Assembly: GCA_003859965.1 (NCBI GenBank)
Contig: RQYR01000005.1
Coordinates: 1-64,000 of the forward strand
Direction of reading: 5' to 3'
Length of the DNA: 64,000 nucleotides
Source of the DNA: Comamonadaceae bacterium OH2545_COT-014
Lineage (GTDB): Bacteria; Pseudomonadota; Gammaproteobacteria; Burkholderiales; Burkholderiaceae_C
A program made the position numbers and the translations under genes. Shown here one piece after another: positions 10,111 through 19,811 of the stretch. Numbering within the stretch: position 1 is the first letter of the stretch; each line of letters starts with the position of its first letter. The notes below the pieces were generated by a model. The model ran no database searches, had not been told where the DNA came from, and worked only from the letters and a program-made list of their open reading frames with translations.

Positions 10111-10854
10111 TCAGGCCTTGCCCTGGCTGGCCACGGCGGCGGCGGCCTTGGCGGCGGCTTCGGCATCGCCCAGGTAGTAGTGGCGCAGCGGCTTCAGGCT
10201 GGCATCCAGCTCGTACACGAGCGGGATGCCGTTGGGAATGTTCAGGCCCACGATGTCGCTGTCGGAGATGCCGTCCAGGTGCTTGACCAGCGCGCGGATG
10301 GAGTTGCCGTGCGCGGCGATGACCAGGCGCTGGCCGGCGCGGATGGCCGGGGCCAGCGTGTCGTTCCAGTACGGCAGCACGCGCGCCACGGTGTCTTTCA
10401 GGCACTCGGTCAGCGGCACCTGGCCGGGGGCCAGGCTGGCGTAGCGCGGGTCGGCGCGTTCGCTGCGGGGGTCATCGGCTTGCAGGGCGGGCGGCGGCGT
10501 GTCGTAGCTGCGGCGCCAGATGAGCACCTGCTCGTCGCCGTACTGGCGGGCCATGTCGGCCTTGTTCAGTCCTTGTAGCGCGCCGTAGTGGCGTTCGTTC
10601 AGGCGCCAGCTTTTCACCACGGGCAGCCAAGGGCGCTCCATGGCGTCCAGGCAGTGCCACAGGGTGTGAATGGCGCGTTGCAGCACGCTGGTGTAAGCCA
10701 CGTCGAACTCGTAGCCCTCGGCCTTGAGCAGCGCGCCCGCCTGGCGGGCCTGGGTGACGCCGGTGGGGGTGAGGTCCACGTCGGTCCAGCCGGTGAAGCG
10801 GTTTTCGAGGTTCCAGGTGGATTCGCCGTGGCGGATCAGAACGAGCTTGTGCAT
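10111..10854 (-). CDS. gpmA: 2,3-bisphosphoglycerate-dependent phosphoglycerate mutase
   Basis: This 247-residue enzyme interconverts 3- and 2-phosphoglycerate in glycolysis and gluconeogenesis. The phosphohistidine motif [10 protein letters not shown] places the catalytic His at residue 9. [33 protein letters not shown] and the second catalytic histidine in [18 protein letters not shown] are all present. Length and motifs are normal for the cofactor-dependent family. Divergent from the rhodanese gene with about 150 bp between starts; the S41 protease gene follows it. Confidence 0.97.
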   Translation of the reverse strand: MHKLVLIRHGESTWNLENRFTGWTDVDLTPTGVTQARQAGALLKAEGYEFDVAYTSVLQRAIHTLWHCLDAMERPWLPVVKSWRLNERHYGALQGLNKADMARQYGDEQVLIWRRSYDTPPPALQADDPRSERADPRYASLAPGQVPLTECLKDTVARVLPYWNDTLAPAIRAGQRLVIAAHGNSIRALVKHLDGISDSDIVGLNIPNGIPLVYELDASLKPLRHYYLGDAEAAAKAAAAVASQGKA

Positions 10855-11003
10855 GGCAGCGATGGCAACAGCAAAAAGAAAAGCCGTGTGAAGGGCAATG
10901 GGAAATGGGCGGCGCAGCGCCCGGTGCGAAGCCGCCATTCTAGAATCGCCGCCTTTTGGCCGCGCGCTCCGCGCCCGGCAGCAGACAACGAAGGAAGCGC
11001 AAC

Positions 11004-11417
11004 GTGGATTTTGTTCTGGCGAACTGGATGCTGATTCTGGTGGCCCTGGTGTCGGGCGCCATGCTGTTTGTGCCGGCGCTGGCGGGCGGCGCCGGTGGCG
11101 CGGCCGCCGTGCCCGCCGCCGAGGCCGTGCGCCTGATGAACCGTGAAAAAGCCGTGGTGGTGGACGTGCGCGAGAGCGGCGAATACGCCGCGGGCCACAT
11201 TGCCGGCGCCCGGCATGTGCCGCTGGGCGAGCTGGAAGCCAAATTGCCCGCCGCCGTCAAAAACAAGGCGTTGCCGGTGGTGCTGTGCTGCGCCAGCGGC
11301 CAGCGTTCGGCCCGCGCCGTGGCCGTGGCGCGCAAGCTGGGCTATGAAAACGCCCGCACGCTGTCTGGCGGCCTGAAAGCCTGGAGCGAGGCGGGCCTGC
11401 CGGTTGAAAAGGGCTGA
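11004..11417 (+). CDS. Membrane-anchored rhodanese-like sulfurtransferase
   Basis: This 137-residue protein has a single N-terminal transmembrane segment (about residues 5-28) and one rhodanese domain, with [19 protein letters not shown] at 51-69. The active-site loop CASGQRS puts the persulfide cysteine at residue 96, preceded by another Cys. The start is GTG at 11004, chosen because AAGGAAG lies 6-12 bases upstream; no ATG gives a comparable start. It precedes grxC and secB in the same direction. This rhodanese-glutaredoxin-SecB order recurs in proteobacteria. It probably moves sulfane sulfur or reduces thiols at the membrane; the acceptor is unknown. Confidence 0.9.
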   Translation: MDFVLANWMLILVALVSGAMLFVPALAGGAGGAAAVPAAEAVRLMNREKAVVVDVRESGEYAAGHIAGARHVPLGELEAKLPAAVKNKALPVVLCCASGQRSARAVAVARKLGYENARTLSGGLKAWSEAGLPVEKG

Positions 11418-11528
11418 CGCCGCCCTGGCGGCCCGGGTGCGCCGGCCCCGGCGATCGGGCGCGCAGGCAGTGCCCGGCCCTTTGCCTTTTCTGTTTTTCC
11501 CCGTGTTTCCCACTCAGAGAGAACCGTC

Positions 11529-11792
11529 ATGCAACCCGTGAAGATGTATGCCACCGCCACTTGCCCCTACTGCATCCGCGCCAAGCAGCTGCTCAAGGAG
11601 CGGGGGGTGGAGGCCATCGAGGAAATCCGCGTTGACCTGCACCCGGAAGAGCGCGTGAAGATGGCCGAGATCACCGGCCGCCGCACAGTGCCGCAAATTT
11701 TCATTGGCGGCGCCCACGTGGGCGGCTGCGACGACCTGGTGGCGCTGGATCAGCGCGGCGCCCTGGCTCCCATGCTGGCGGGCAAGGCCTGA
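11529..11792 (+). CDS. grxC: Glutaredoxin 3
   Basis: This 87-residue dithiol glutaredoxin has the redox motif CPYC at residues 12-15 and the cis-proline TVPQIFIG, followed by the glutathione-site GGCDDL. It reduces protein disulfides and glutathione mixed disulfides in the cytoplasm. It follows the rhodanese gene and precedes secB, from which a terminator separates it. Confidence 0.96.
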   Translation: MQPVKMYATATCPYCIRAKQLLKERGVEAIEEIRVDLHPEERVKMAEITGRRTVPQIFIGGAHVGGCDDLVALDQRGALAPMLAGKA

Positions 11793-11825
11793 TTGGGCTG
11801 CGCGCGCCTGAGATAATCCCTTCCA

Positions 11826-11853
11826 CGCCCGCCACAACGCGCGGGCGCTTTTT
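11826..11853 (+). terminator. Terminator between grxC and secB
   Basis: CGCCCGC, a loop of about eight bases, GCGGGCG and CTTTTT form a GC-rich hairpin with a T-run in the 93-bp grxC-secB gap. SecB may therefore depend partly on its own promoter or on read-through. Confidence 0.7.
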
Positions 11854-11885
11854 CACCGTTTCACCAGCTTTCAAGCGAGACCCTC

Positions 11886-12359
11886 ATGGCCGACCAGGAC
11901 CCCGTTTTCAACATCCAGCGCGTGTATCTGAAAGAAGCATCGCTGGAGCAGCCCAACTCCCCCGCCATCCTGCTGGAGCAGGAACAGCCGGGCGTGGACA
12001 TCCAGCTCAACGTCAACGCCGAGAACGTGGCCGACGGCATGTTCGAGATCACCGTCACCGCCACCGTGCAGACCAAGATCAAGGAAAAAACCGTGTTCCT
12101 GGCAGAGTGCCGCCAGGCCGGCATTTTCGAGATCCGCAACCTGCCCGACGAGCAGATGGGCCCCATCATCGGCATCGCCTGCCCGCAAATCGTCTATCCC
12201 TACCTGCGCGGCAACCTGGCCGACCTGATCACCCGCGCGGGCTTCCCGCCCGTGCACCTGGCCGAAATCAACTTCCAGGCCATGTACGAGCAGCAGCAAC
12301 AGGCCCAGGCCGGTGGCGACGCGCCGGACGCGGCCGCCAACCCGCCGGCCGTGCAGTAA
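11886..12359 (+). CDS. secB: Protein-export chaperone SecB
   Basis: This 157-residue cytoplasmic tetrameric chaperone keeps preproteins unfolded and delivers them to SecA. Conserved features are the N-terminal [19 protein letters not shown], the acidic segment that contacts SecA, and [32 protein letters not shown] near the C-terminal end. The tail beyond residue 137 is Gln- and Ala-rich and probably disordered. Normal length for betaproteobacteria. Confidence 0.98.
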   Translation: MADQDPVFNIQRVYLKEASLEQPNSPAILLEQEQPGVDIQLNVNAENVADGMFEITVTATVQTKIKEKTVFLAECRQAGIFEIRNLPDEQMGPIIGIACPQIVYPYLRGNLADLITRAGFPPVHLAEINFQAMYEQQQQAQAGGDAPDAAANPPAVQ

Positions 12360-12408
12360 GCACGCGCCTGCCGTGGCCTCGGAACGCTAAGTATCAAAAA
12401 GGCGTTCT

Positions 12409-12425
12409 GGGCCGTACTGACGGCC
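12409..12425. repeat. GGGCCGT-N4-ACGGCC hairpin repeat upstream of gpsA
   Basis: GGGCCGT, ACTG and ACGGCC form a short perfect stem within a repeat-like stretch (12391-12436) that ends in AGCTATGAAA. The AGCTATGAAA end overlaps the gpsA start. The same stem with loop CAAT occurs upstream of infC at 56736-56752. Confidence 0.6.
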
Positions 12426-12434
12426 TGGGTAGCT

Positions 12435-13484
12435 ATGAAAATCATAGTCATCGGCGCAGGCGCCTGGGGCACGGCGCTGGCCGTCAATGCCTGCCGCAAC
12501 CCGGCAGGCCACCAGGTCGAGCTGTGGGTGCGCGACCCGGCGCAGGCCGCTGCCATGCGCGCCGCACATGAAAACGCCCGCTACCTGCCCCGCATTCCAC
12601 TGCCGCGCACGCTGGCGCTGCGCGACGGCCCGGCCCATGCCCTGGTGGCCGAAGGCGGCTGGGCCGACCTGATCATCATTGCCACCCCCACCGCGGGCCT
12701 GCGCGCCACGCTGGCCGCCTTGCAGGACACCGACATCCCCGTGGCCTGGCTGTGCAAAGGCTTCGAGCGCCCGCCCGAAAAGGCAGAAAGGGCGGAAGGG
12801 ACAGACGGGGCGGCGCCCGCACTGGGTCTGATGCCGCATGAAGTGCAGCGCCAAGTGGCCCCCGCGCTGCGTGCGGGCGCGCTCAGCGGCCCCAGCTTCG
12901 CGCAAGAGGTGGCGCATGGCCAGCCCACGGCGCTGGTGGCGGCCAGCCCGCATGCCAGCGTGCGCGAGGCGCTGGTGGCCGCCTTTCACGGCCCCACGCT
13001 GCGCGTGTACGCCAACGACGATCTGGCCGGCGTGGAAGTGGGCGGCGCGGTCAAGAACGTGCTGGCCATTGCCACCGGCCTGGCCGATGGCCTGAACCTG
13101 GGGCTGAATGCGCGCGCCGCCCTCATTACCCGTGGCCTGGCCGAGATGACGCGCCTGGGCCTGGCGCTGGGCGCGCGGGCCGAAACCTTCATGGGGCTGT
13201 CCGGCCTGGGCGATCTGGTGCTGACGGCCACCGGCGATTTGAGCCGCAACCGCCAGGTGGGCCTGCTGCTGGCCGGCGGCAAGACGCTGGACGAGGCGGT
13301 GCAATCACTCGGCCATGTGGCCGAGGGCGTGTACAGCGCCCGCACCGTGCTGCAGCGCGCCCGCCACCTGAGGGTGGACATGCCCGTGACCGAAAACGTG
13401 GTGGCCCTGCTGGATGGCGCCCTCAAACCCGTGGAAGCCGTGGCCGCGCTGATGGGGCGCGACCCCAAGGGCGAGCTGCTGTAG
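12435..13484 (+). CDS. gpsA: Glycerol-3-phosphate dehydrogenase [NAD(P)+]
   Basis: This 349-residue enzyme makes sn-glycerol 3-phosphate from dihydroxyacetone phosphate for phospholipid synthesis. The N-terminal Rossmann motif [11 protein letters not shown] is at residues 5-15. The catalytic-lysine region [19 protein letters not shown] and the [19 protein letters not shown] signature are intact. A charged insertion around residues 113-128 ([12 protein letters not shown]) is not typical of the family and probably forms a surface loop. The start lies inside a dispersed repeat whose last bases supply the ATG and no recognisable ribosome-binding sequence. It follows secB by 75 bp and may share its transcript. 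Confidence 0.96.
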   Translation: MKIIVIGAGAWGTALAVNACRNPAGHQVELWVRDPAQAAAMRAAHENARYLPRIPLPRTLALRDGPAHALVAEGGWADLIIIATPTAGLRATLAALQDTDIPVAWLCKGFERPPEKAERAEGTDGAAPALGLMPHEVQRQVAPALRAGALSGPSFAQEVAHGQPTALVAASPHASVREALVAAFHGPTLRVYANDDLAGVEVGGAVKNVLAIATGLADGLNLGLNARAALITRGLAEMTRLGLALGARAETFMGLSGLGDLVLTATGDLSRNRQVGLLLAGGKTLDEAVQSLGHVAEGVYSARTVLQRARHLRVDMPVTENVVALLDGALKPVEAVAALMGRDPKGELL

Positions 13485-13535
13485 GGGGCCGGCCCGGGCG
13501 CGGCACCCGCCCGCCCGCCCGTGTGTAGCCGCCGG

Positions 13536-13561
13536 CTCGCGCCGGGACGTGAAACAGGTTC

Positions 13562-13564
<3 letters not shown>
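13536..13564. repeat. IS5-like terminal repeat copy at the metH stop
   Basis: CTCGCGCCGGGA then GAAACAGGTTCTCA matches, with a few changes, the end of the MITE-like unit at 40050-40077. The last bases form the stop codon of the leftward metH gene. The element end may therefore have set the present C-terminus of that protein. Confidence 0.45.
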
Positions 13565-14608
<1,044 letters not shown>

Positions 14609-14675
14609 GGGGCGGGCCACGGCGCAGGTGGCAGGGATAGGGATCTGAAAACCGCTTCTGGGCAGAAGGGTTAAG

Positions 14676-14688
14676 GAAAGTTTGCTAT
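14676..14688. repeat. GAAAGTTTGCTAT short repeat
   Basis: The 13-mer GAAAGTTTGCTAT recurs exactly at 41487-41499. Here it lies in the gap between coaX and the split metH. At both sites it follows a TGGGC-rich stretch, so it probably belongs to the same family of small intergenic repeats as those near gpsA and infC. Confidence 0.4.
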
Positions 14689-14707
14689 GTTTTCAGGAGT
14701 TATGGCG

Positions 14708-15484
14708 CTAGAACAGCCGCTGCGCGGCCCGCTGCTGGGCAATGACGAGCAGGCCGTCGAAGATCAGGCTTTCCACCAGCTCGAAGGGGCGCGTCATGCT
14801 GGGCAGCATTTTCCAGCCGGCGCCGCCGGTCATGATGCACAGGGGTTCCTGCCCGCAGCGTGCGCGCAGGTGCTGGGCCATGCGCTCGCAGGCGCCGGCA
14901 ATGGCGTAGGTGCCGCCGCTGGTCAGGCCGTCGCTGGTGTTGGTGGGAAATTCGCAGACTTCGCCCGTGGGCACATGCAGGCCGGCGGTGCCTGATTCCA
15001 GCGCGCGCAGCATGATGCCGTGGCCGGGCAGGATCAGCCCGCCCAGAAAGCGGCCCTCGGTATCCACCGCTTCCACGGTGACGGCGGTGCCGACCATGAC
15101 CACCACCATGGGCCGCGCAGGCCCGCGCGCCAGCATGTGGTGGCGTGCGCCGATCATGGCCACCCAGCGGTCGGCGCCCAGGCGGGCGGGGTAGTCGTAG
15201 CCGTTGACCAGGCCCGCCTCGGCGTTGCTGGCCACCACCCAGCGCGGCTCCACGTTCCACAGCTCCATCTGCTCTTGCACGCGGTGCTTGACGGCTTGGC
15301 CCGCCACGATGCAGCCGAGCATGCAGTCCGGCTCGGGTAGCGCCGCCCAGGGCCCTTCGGCCAGGCGGTCGATTTGTTCCAGAAATTCGGCGCCGTGCGC
15401 CAGGGTGCGGGCGCCGGGGGCGGGGCGGTCGTACAGCGTCCATTTCAGGCGCGTGTTGCCGACATCAATGGCCAGAAAAGTCAT
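14708..15484 (-). CDS. coaX: Type III pantothenate kinase
   Basis: This 258-residue kinase phosphorylates pantothenate in the first step of coenzyme A synthesis. It has the acetate/sugar-kinase fold motifs DVGNTRLKW (residues 6-14), the substrate-site [13 protein letters not shown] and the phosphate-binding [10 protein letters not shown], followed by [15 protein letters not shown]. Start ATG 15484. Only coaX type is seen here, and no birA lies next to it, although birA-coaX fusions or pairs are common. It is transcribed toward the split metH. Confidence 0.95.
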   Translation of the reverse strand: MTFLAIDVGNTRLKWTLYDRPAPGARTLAHGAEFLEQIDRLAEGPWAALPEPDCMLGCIVAGQAVKHRVQEQMELWNVEPRWVVASNAEAGLVNGYDYPARLGADRWVAMIGARHHMLARGPARPMVVVMVGTAVTVEAVDTEGRFLGGLILPGHGIMLRALESGTAGLHVPTGEVCEFPTNTSDGLTSGGTYAIAGACERMAQHLRARCGQEPLCIMTGGAGWKMLPSMTRPFELVESLIFDGLLVIAQQRAAQRLF

Positions 15485-15592
15485 GGGCGGCAATAGTAGC
15501 GAGTTTGTCCTACACCTTGGCATGCCGCAGGGCGCGCGGGCCCGGCTACAGTGCGCGCTTGTCCTGTTTCCATCAAGCAAAGGAGTGCAATC

Positions 15593-16081
15593 ATGGGATT
15601 GTTCAGTTTCATCAAGGATGCCGGTGAAAAGCTGTTTGGCACCAAAGAGGTTGAAGAGGCCAAGGTGGCCAACAACACCGCTTCGCTGACCGAGCTCAAC
15701 GCCAAGGCGGGCGAGGCCATCAAGGCCTATATCGAACAGCAGAACCTGGGCCTGAGCGGCCTGGGCGTGGCGTTTGACGGCGCCAGCGGCAAGGTCACGC
15801 TGACTGGCAGCGCCCCCAGCCAGGACGCGGCTGAAAAGGCGGCGCTGGCGGCGGGCAACGTCTCCAGCGTGAAGGACGTGGAAAACAACCTCCAGTTCCC
15901 GGCTGGCGCGGCCTCGCAATACCACGATGTGGCCAGCGGCGAAACGCTGTCGAAGATTGCCAAGCAGTACTACGGCGATGCCAACAAGTACATGCTGATT
16001 TTCGAAGCCAACAAGCCGATGCTGAGCCACCCGGACAAGATTTATCCGGGCCAGAAGCTGCGCATTCCGCCGCAGCAGTAA
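15593..16081 (+). CDS. BON and LysM domain protein (YgaU-like)
   Basis: This 162-residue protein opens with the short family-typical [20 protein letters not shown] domain follows at about 30-90 ([23 protein letters not shown]), then a LysM domain near the C-terminus at about 105-160 ([28 protein letters not shown]). AAAGGAG precedes the ATG at 15593. There is no signal peptide. E. coli YgaU (Kbp), the named homologue, is a cytoplasmic potassium-binding protein, so a similar role is plausible but not shown. It is monocistronic with a strong terminator. Confidence 0.88.
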   Translation: MGLFSFIKDAGEKLFGTKEVEEAKVANNTASLTELNAKAGEAIKAYIEQQNLGLSGLGVAFDGASGKVTLTGSAPSQDAAEKAALAAGNVSSVKDVENNLQFPAGAASQYHDVASGETLSKIAKQYYGDANKYMLIFEANKPMLSHPDKIYPGQKLRIPPQQ

Positions 16082-16141
16082 GCCTTCAGCGCCGTGCCGT
16101 CTTGAGGGGCGGCCGGCGCACCTGCTCTTACTGGCAAGGTC

Positions 16142-16180
16142 AAAAAAAGACGCGTCCTCCCAAGGGACGCGTCTTTTTTT
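16142..16180. terminator. Bidirectional Rho-independent terminator
   Basis: A run of seven A, AGACGCGTCC, a 7-base loop, GGACGCGTCT and a T-run form a 10-bp perfect stem flanked by A and T tracts. It can terminate both the rightward BON-LysM gene and the leftward lemA gene. Confidence 0.93.
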
Positions 16181-16233
16181 GCGTGGATGCTCCGGTATGG
16201 ACGGCGCAGCCTTGCGCCGTCACCAGGGGCGAC

Positions 16234-16845
16234 TTACCGGCTGGCCGCGGGCGCGGGGCCGAAGTTGACCTTGGGCGCGGTGGAGATTTCAGCCTCATTG
16301 GTCACGGTGAAGTTTTCCTTGGCCTTGTAGCCGAAGATCATGCCCGTGAGGTTGGTGGGGAAGCTGCGGGCGAGCACGTTGTATTCCTGCACGGCCTGAA
16401 TGTAGCGGTTGCGTGCCACGGCGATGCGGTTTTCCGTGCCTTCCAGAGCCACGCGCAAGTCGGCGAAGGCCTGGTTGGCGCGCAGCTGGGGATATTGCTC
16501 GGCCACCACCATCAGGCGGCTGAGGGCGCTGGAGAGTTCGCCCTGGGCCGACTGGAATTTGCGGAAGGCTTCGGGATCGTTCAGCGTTTCAGGCGTGACC
16601 TGCATGCTGGTGGCCTTGGCACGGGCCTCAATGACCTTGGTGAGCGTTTCCTGCTCGAAGCTGGCCTCGCCCTTGACGGTGTTGACCAGGTTGTCAATCA
16701 GGTCGGCGCGGCGCTGGTACTGGTTGACCACCTCGCTCCAGGCGGATTTGGTGGCTTCATCCAGCCGTTGATAGTCGTTGTAGCCGCAGCCGGTGAGTGA
16801 GAGCAGCGCCGCCAGGGCGACGGTCATTTGGGCGAGCCATTTCAT
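16234..16845 (-). CDS. lemA: LemA-family lipoprotein
   Basis: This 203-residue protein begins with a lipoprotein signal ending in LSLTGC (Cys20 lipidated). A long helical LemA domain follows with YQRLDEATKSAWSEVVNQYQRRADLI and VARNRYIQAVQEYNVLARSFPTN. LemA proteins are membrane-attached helical-bundle proteins of unknown function, often next to a TPM-domain protein, which is absent here. GGAAAGG lies upstream of the ATG at 16845. Confidence 0.92.
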   Translation of the reverse strand: MKWLAQMTVALAALLSLTGCGYNDYQRLDEATKSAWSEVVNQYQRRADLIDNLVNTVKGEASFEQETLTKVIEARAKATSMQVTPETLNDPEAFRKFQSAQGELSSALSRLMVVAEQYPQLRANQAFADLRVALEGTENRIAVARNRYIQAVQEYNVLARSFPTNLTGMIFGYKAKENFTVTNEAEISTAPKVNFGPAPAASR

Positions 16846-17071
16846 GAAGAAAGCCTTTCCTTGCAGGAAAACGAAGGGTTGAAGAAACAAAGCGCGCTGA
16901 ACCTACCACAGCCGCTGCGCCGCGTCTGTAGGCCGGTGGCAGCGTTGCGCGGCGTATCGGGATGTACGCCACGGTCCTGCGGCAGGCCTGGCTGGGCCAC
17001 GCGCGGCATGGCGGGGGTGGCGAGCGCGGGCCATGGGGAGAGGGCGGCGGGGCGCGGGGCTGAATGGGACT

Positions 17072-17725
17072 TTATTCGTCCAGCGCGCTGGGGTCGGCGC
17101 GCAGCATCACGCGCACCAGTTCGGCGGCGCTGGCGATGTCCATTTTTTCCATCACATGCTGGCGGTGAATGTGCACGGTTTTCTCACTGATGCCCAAGGC
17201 CTGCGCCACGCGCTTGTTGGGCTGGCCCAGGGCCAGCAGGCGGGCGACCTCGGCCTCGCGCGGTGAAAGCCGGGCCAGGGCGTCCGCGGCCTCGGCCTGG
17301 CGCGCCTGGCTCTGGCGGCGCGCGGCGCGCTCGCGCAGGGCGGCGGAAACGGCGTCCAGCAGGCGCTGGTCGCGGAAGGGCTTTTCGAGAAAGTCGAACG
17401 CGCCTTGCTTCATGGCCTGTACGGCCAGCTCCACATCGCCGTGGCCGGTGATGAAGATGATGGGCGCGGTGCAGCCGCGCGCAGCCAGGGTGGCCTGCAA
17501 TTCCAGCCCGCTCATGCCGGGCATGCGGATGTCCAGCAGCAGGCAGCCAATGGCTTCGGCCGCGTCGCTGCCCGTGCAAGTTTGCAGGAATTCGGCCGCG
17601 CTGGCGTGCCCTTGAGCGGCCCAGCCCATGGAGTCGAGCAGAAAGAGCAGCGAACGGCGGAAGGCGTCGTCGTCGTCCACGACGTGGACGGTCTCGGGCA
17701 AGGGGGCGGTGTCGGTGAGGCTCAT
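17072..17725 (-). CDS. ttrR: Tetrathionate response regulator TtrR (FixJ/NarL type)
   Basis: This 217-residue response regulator has an N-terminal receiver domain with DDDD (17-20), the phosphoacceptor Asp65 in LDIRMPGMSG and the signalling lysine in FLEKPF. A LuxR-type helix-turn-helix occupies about 150-215 (LSPREAEVARLLALGQPNKRVAQALGISEKTVHIHRQHVMEKM). Its ATG overlaps the end of the sensor kinase gene by 4 bases, so the two are translationally coupled. By position and pairing it is the TtrR partner of TtrS and should activate the divergent ttrBCA genes. A general FixJ-type assignment is certain; tetrathionate is inferred from context. Confidence 0.9.
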   Translation of the reverse strand: MSLTDTAPLPETVHVVDDDDAFRRSLLFLLDSMGWAAQGHASAAEFLQTCTGSDAAEAIGCLLLDIRMPGMSGLELQATLAARGCTAPIIFITGHGDVELAVQAMKQGAFDFLEKPFRDQRLLDAVSAALRERAARRQSQARQAEAADALARLSPREAEVARLLALGQPNKRVAQALGISEKTVHIHRQHVMEKMDIASAAELVRVMLRADPSALDE

Positions 17726-19557
17726 GCGGGAGGCGGCGGGGCAGAAGGGCTGTCGTGGCGCGGCAGGGTCAGCGTGAAACGCATGCCGCGGCCCGTGGCG
17801 CCGCGCGCGGCATCCAGGCGGCCGCGGTGCGCTTCGGCAATGCCGTGGCAGATGCTCAGGCCCAGGCCCAGGCCATCGGTTTTGGTGGTGAAAAAAGGTT
17901 CGAAAAAGTGGGCAATGGTTTCGTCGCTGGGCGGGTCGCCCGCGTCCTGCACGGCCATGTGGATGGCGTGCTCGTCGGCGTCGATGAACACGTCCAGCGC
18001 CTGCCTTTCCGCCGGCAGGTGGCGCGTGGCGTCATAGCCGTTTTTCAGCAGGTTCAGCAGCACTTGCTGGATTTGCAGCGCATCGGCCTGCACTTGGGCG
18101 CTGGCGGGCGCGGCATTGTGCACGGCCACCGGGGGCGGGTTGACCATCATGCCCCGGAAAAGCGTCACGGCGTCACGAACCACGCTGGCCGGGGACAGGG
18201 CCATGCTCTGGTGCGGGCGCTTGCGGGCAAAGCCGCGGATGCGCGCCAGAATGTCGGCGGCGCGGCGCGCCTGTCCAGTCATCTCGGTGGCGGCCTCGCG
18301 CACGGCGTCGGCTTGCAGCCGGCCGCGATCGGCGCGCAGCAGCAGGCTGCGGCCATAGTTCTCGATGGCGGCCAGCGGCTGGTTCAGCTCGTGCGCCAGC
18401 GTGCCCGACAGTTCGCCCAGCACCGACAGGCGCGCCATGTGCTCGGCCCGTTCCTGACTGGCGCGGGCGCGCTCGGCCATGGCGTCGCGCGCCTGCATGG
18501 CCTGGTGCAGCGCGGCGGTGCGTTTTTGCACCAGTTGCTCCACGCGCACGGTGTAGGCAATCCAGCCAACGATCAGGGCCACCAGGCCTGCCAGCCAGGG
18601 CCAGTAACGCCGCGCCAGCGTGACCAGCGTGGGTTCGCGCAGATAGGCGTAGGGGCCGATGTGAAGGCGGCGAAACAGCTCATGCACGGACTGGTAGTCG
18701 GCCGGAATCGTCCAGGCGACGCCGCTGTCGTCCGCGCCAGGCGTTTCCGACAGCAGCGCCGCCGTGACTTGCCGTGCCAGATGCGGCGAGGTTTGCCGCA
18801 GGCTGGCCAGCGGCCAGTTGGGATAGAGCCGGGTGGATGTGGCGCAGCCAAAGCCGGGCACCTGACGCGGGGCCACCACGCGCAGGCGCGCCGCCCATTC
18901 GGGGTGCGCTTCCAGCAGGCAGGTGCGGATCACGCCGGCGTCGGCCTGGCCGTGCAGCACGGCTTCCACCACCCGCTCCATGGGCAGGCCGATGGCCAGC
19001 AGCTGATGGTCGGCAGCCAGGTCGCCGCCTTGTTGCAGCAGCTCGCCCGCCAGCACCTGATAGCCCGCAAAAGCCTGCGGCCCCACCACGGCCAGACGCA
19101 AGCCGCGCAAGTCTTGCAAGGTTTGAATGCTGGCGCGCGCGGCCGGCGCGACCACGACCGACCCCATGGCCAGCGATGGGGCGGAAGGCCAGGTGCGGTC
19201 TTCCAGCGTGAGCAGGCGTGCGATGCCGTAGCGGGCTTCCAGCTCGACGTAATGCCCGGGGTTGGTGGCCACAAAGTCCACGCGCCCTTCGGCCACGGCT
19301 TGGCCCAAGGCGTCGTGGTCCATGGCCTGCACGGCAAAGCGCCATTGCGGCAGGCGCGCATGCAGGTATGTGGCCAGCGCAGACCAATGGTGGGCGAGCA
19401 CGTCGCCACGTTCGAAATCCAGAACGCCAATGCGTACCAGCGGCGGCGAGCTGGCGGAAGCGTGGGCCACGGCCGTGCCGCCTGCGTGCACGACGGGCAG
19501 GGCGCCGATGCCGCCCAGCAGGGCCAGCAGCCAGCAGAAGAAAAAGCGCAGTTTCAT
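17722..19557 (-). CDS. ttrS: Tetrathionate sensor histidine kinase TtrS
   Basis: This 611-residue membrane kinase has a signal/TM segment (residues 4-25) and a periplasmic PhnD-like substrate-binding region (about 40-300; VRIGVLDFERGD, FVATNPGHYVELEARYG). One transmembrane helix follows near 318-336, then a short coiled coil. The HisKA domain has GTLAHELNQPLAAIENYGRSLL (phospho-His389). The ATPase domain is complete with LLNLLKNGYDA, DAGDPPSDETIAHFFEPFFTTK and GLGLGLSICHGI. This layout is that of TtrS, the tetrathionate sensor. ATG 19557 was chosen; a GTG six codons upstream is the alternative. It is divergent from ttrB with about 254 bp between starts. Confidence 0.9.
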   Translation of the reverse strand: MKLRFFFCWLLALLGGIGALPVVHAGGTAVAHASASSPPLVRIGVLDFERGDVLAHHWSALATYLHARLPQWRFAVQAMDHDALGQAVAEGRVDFVATNPGHYVELEARYGIARLLTLEDRTWPSAPSLAMGSVVVAPAARASIQTLQDLRGLRLAVVGPQAFAGYQVLAGELLQQGGDLAADHQLLAIGLPMERVVEAVLHGQADAGVIRTCLLEAHPEWAARLRVVAPRQVPGFGCATSTRLYPNWPLASLRQTSPHLARQVTAALLSETPGADDSGVAWTIPADYQSVHELFRRLHIGPYAYLREPTLVTLARRYWPWLAGLVALIVGWIAYTVRVEQLVQKRTAALHQAMQARDAMAERARASQERAEHMARLSVLGELSGTLAHELNQPLAAIENYGRSLLLRADRGRLQADAVREAATEMTGQARRAADILARIRGFARKRPHQSMALSPASVVRDAVTLFRGMMVNPPPVAVHNAAPASAQVQADALQIQQVLLNLLKNGYDATRHLPAERQALDVFIDADEHAIHMAVQDAGDPPSDETIAHFFEPFFTTKTDGLGLGLSICHGIAEAHRGRLDAARGATGRGMRFTLTLPRHDSPSAPPPPA

Positions 19558-19752
19558 GGTCAACGGCCAAGCCACACCGGCAGCAGAGCAGGCGGCGTGC
19601 CGATATTAGCCATGCGGGCGATAGGGAAAAGCATCTATTCCGACCAGACATTCACGCATGGCGCTGCCGCGCGGGCGTCTTTAGAGTTCAAAACGCTCGC
19701 TCAGCTGCCTGTGCGGGCGCAAAAAGAAGACAAGAAGACGGAAAAAAACTGT

Positions 19753-19809
19753 TCAGGGATTTTTTGAAGAACAAAAACCGCTCAGGGATCTTTCTTTCAG
19801 GACAAAAAC
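19753..19809 (+). repeat. Imperfect direct repeat upstream of ttrB
   Basis: TCAGGGATTTTTTGAAGAAC leading to AAAAAC at 19753-19778 is followed by a second copy, TCAGGGATCTTTCTTTCAGG with ACAAAAAC, at 19782-19809. The pair ends directly before the ttrB ATG. It may be a tandem duplication of the translation start region or a regulator binding pair. Confidence 0.6.
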
Positions 19810-19811
19810 AC

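Noticed and set aside
14609-14707. Cobalamin riboswitch or S-box upstream of the split metH
   Set aside because: The upstream gap is under 100 bp and lacks a B12-box or the S-box core.
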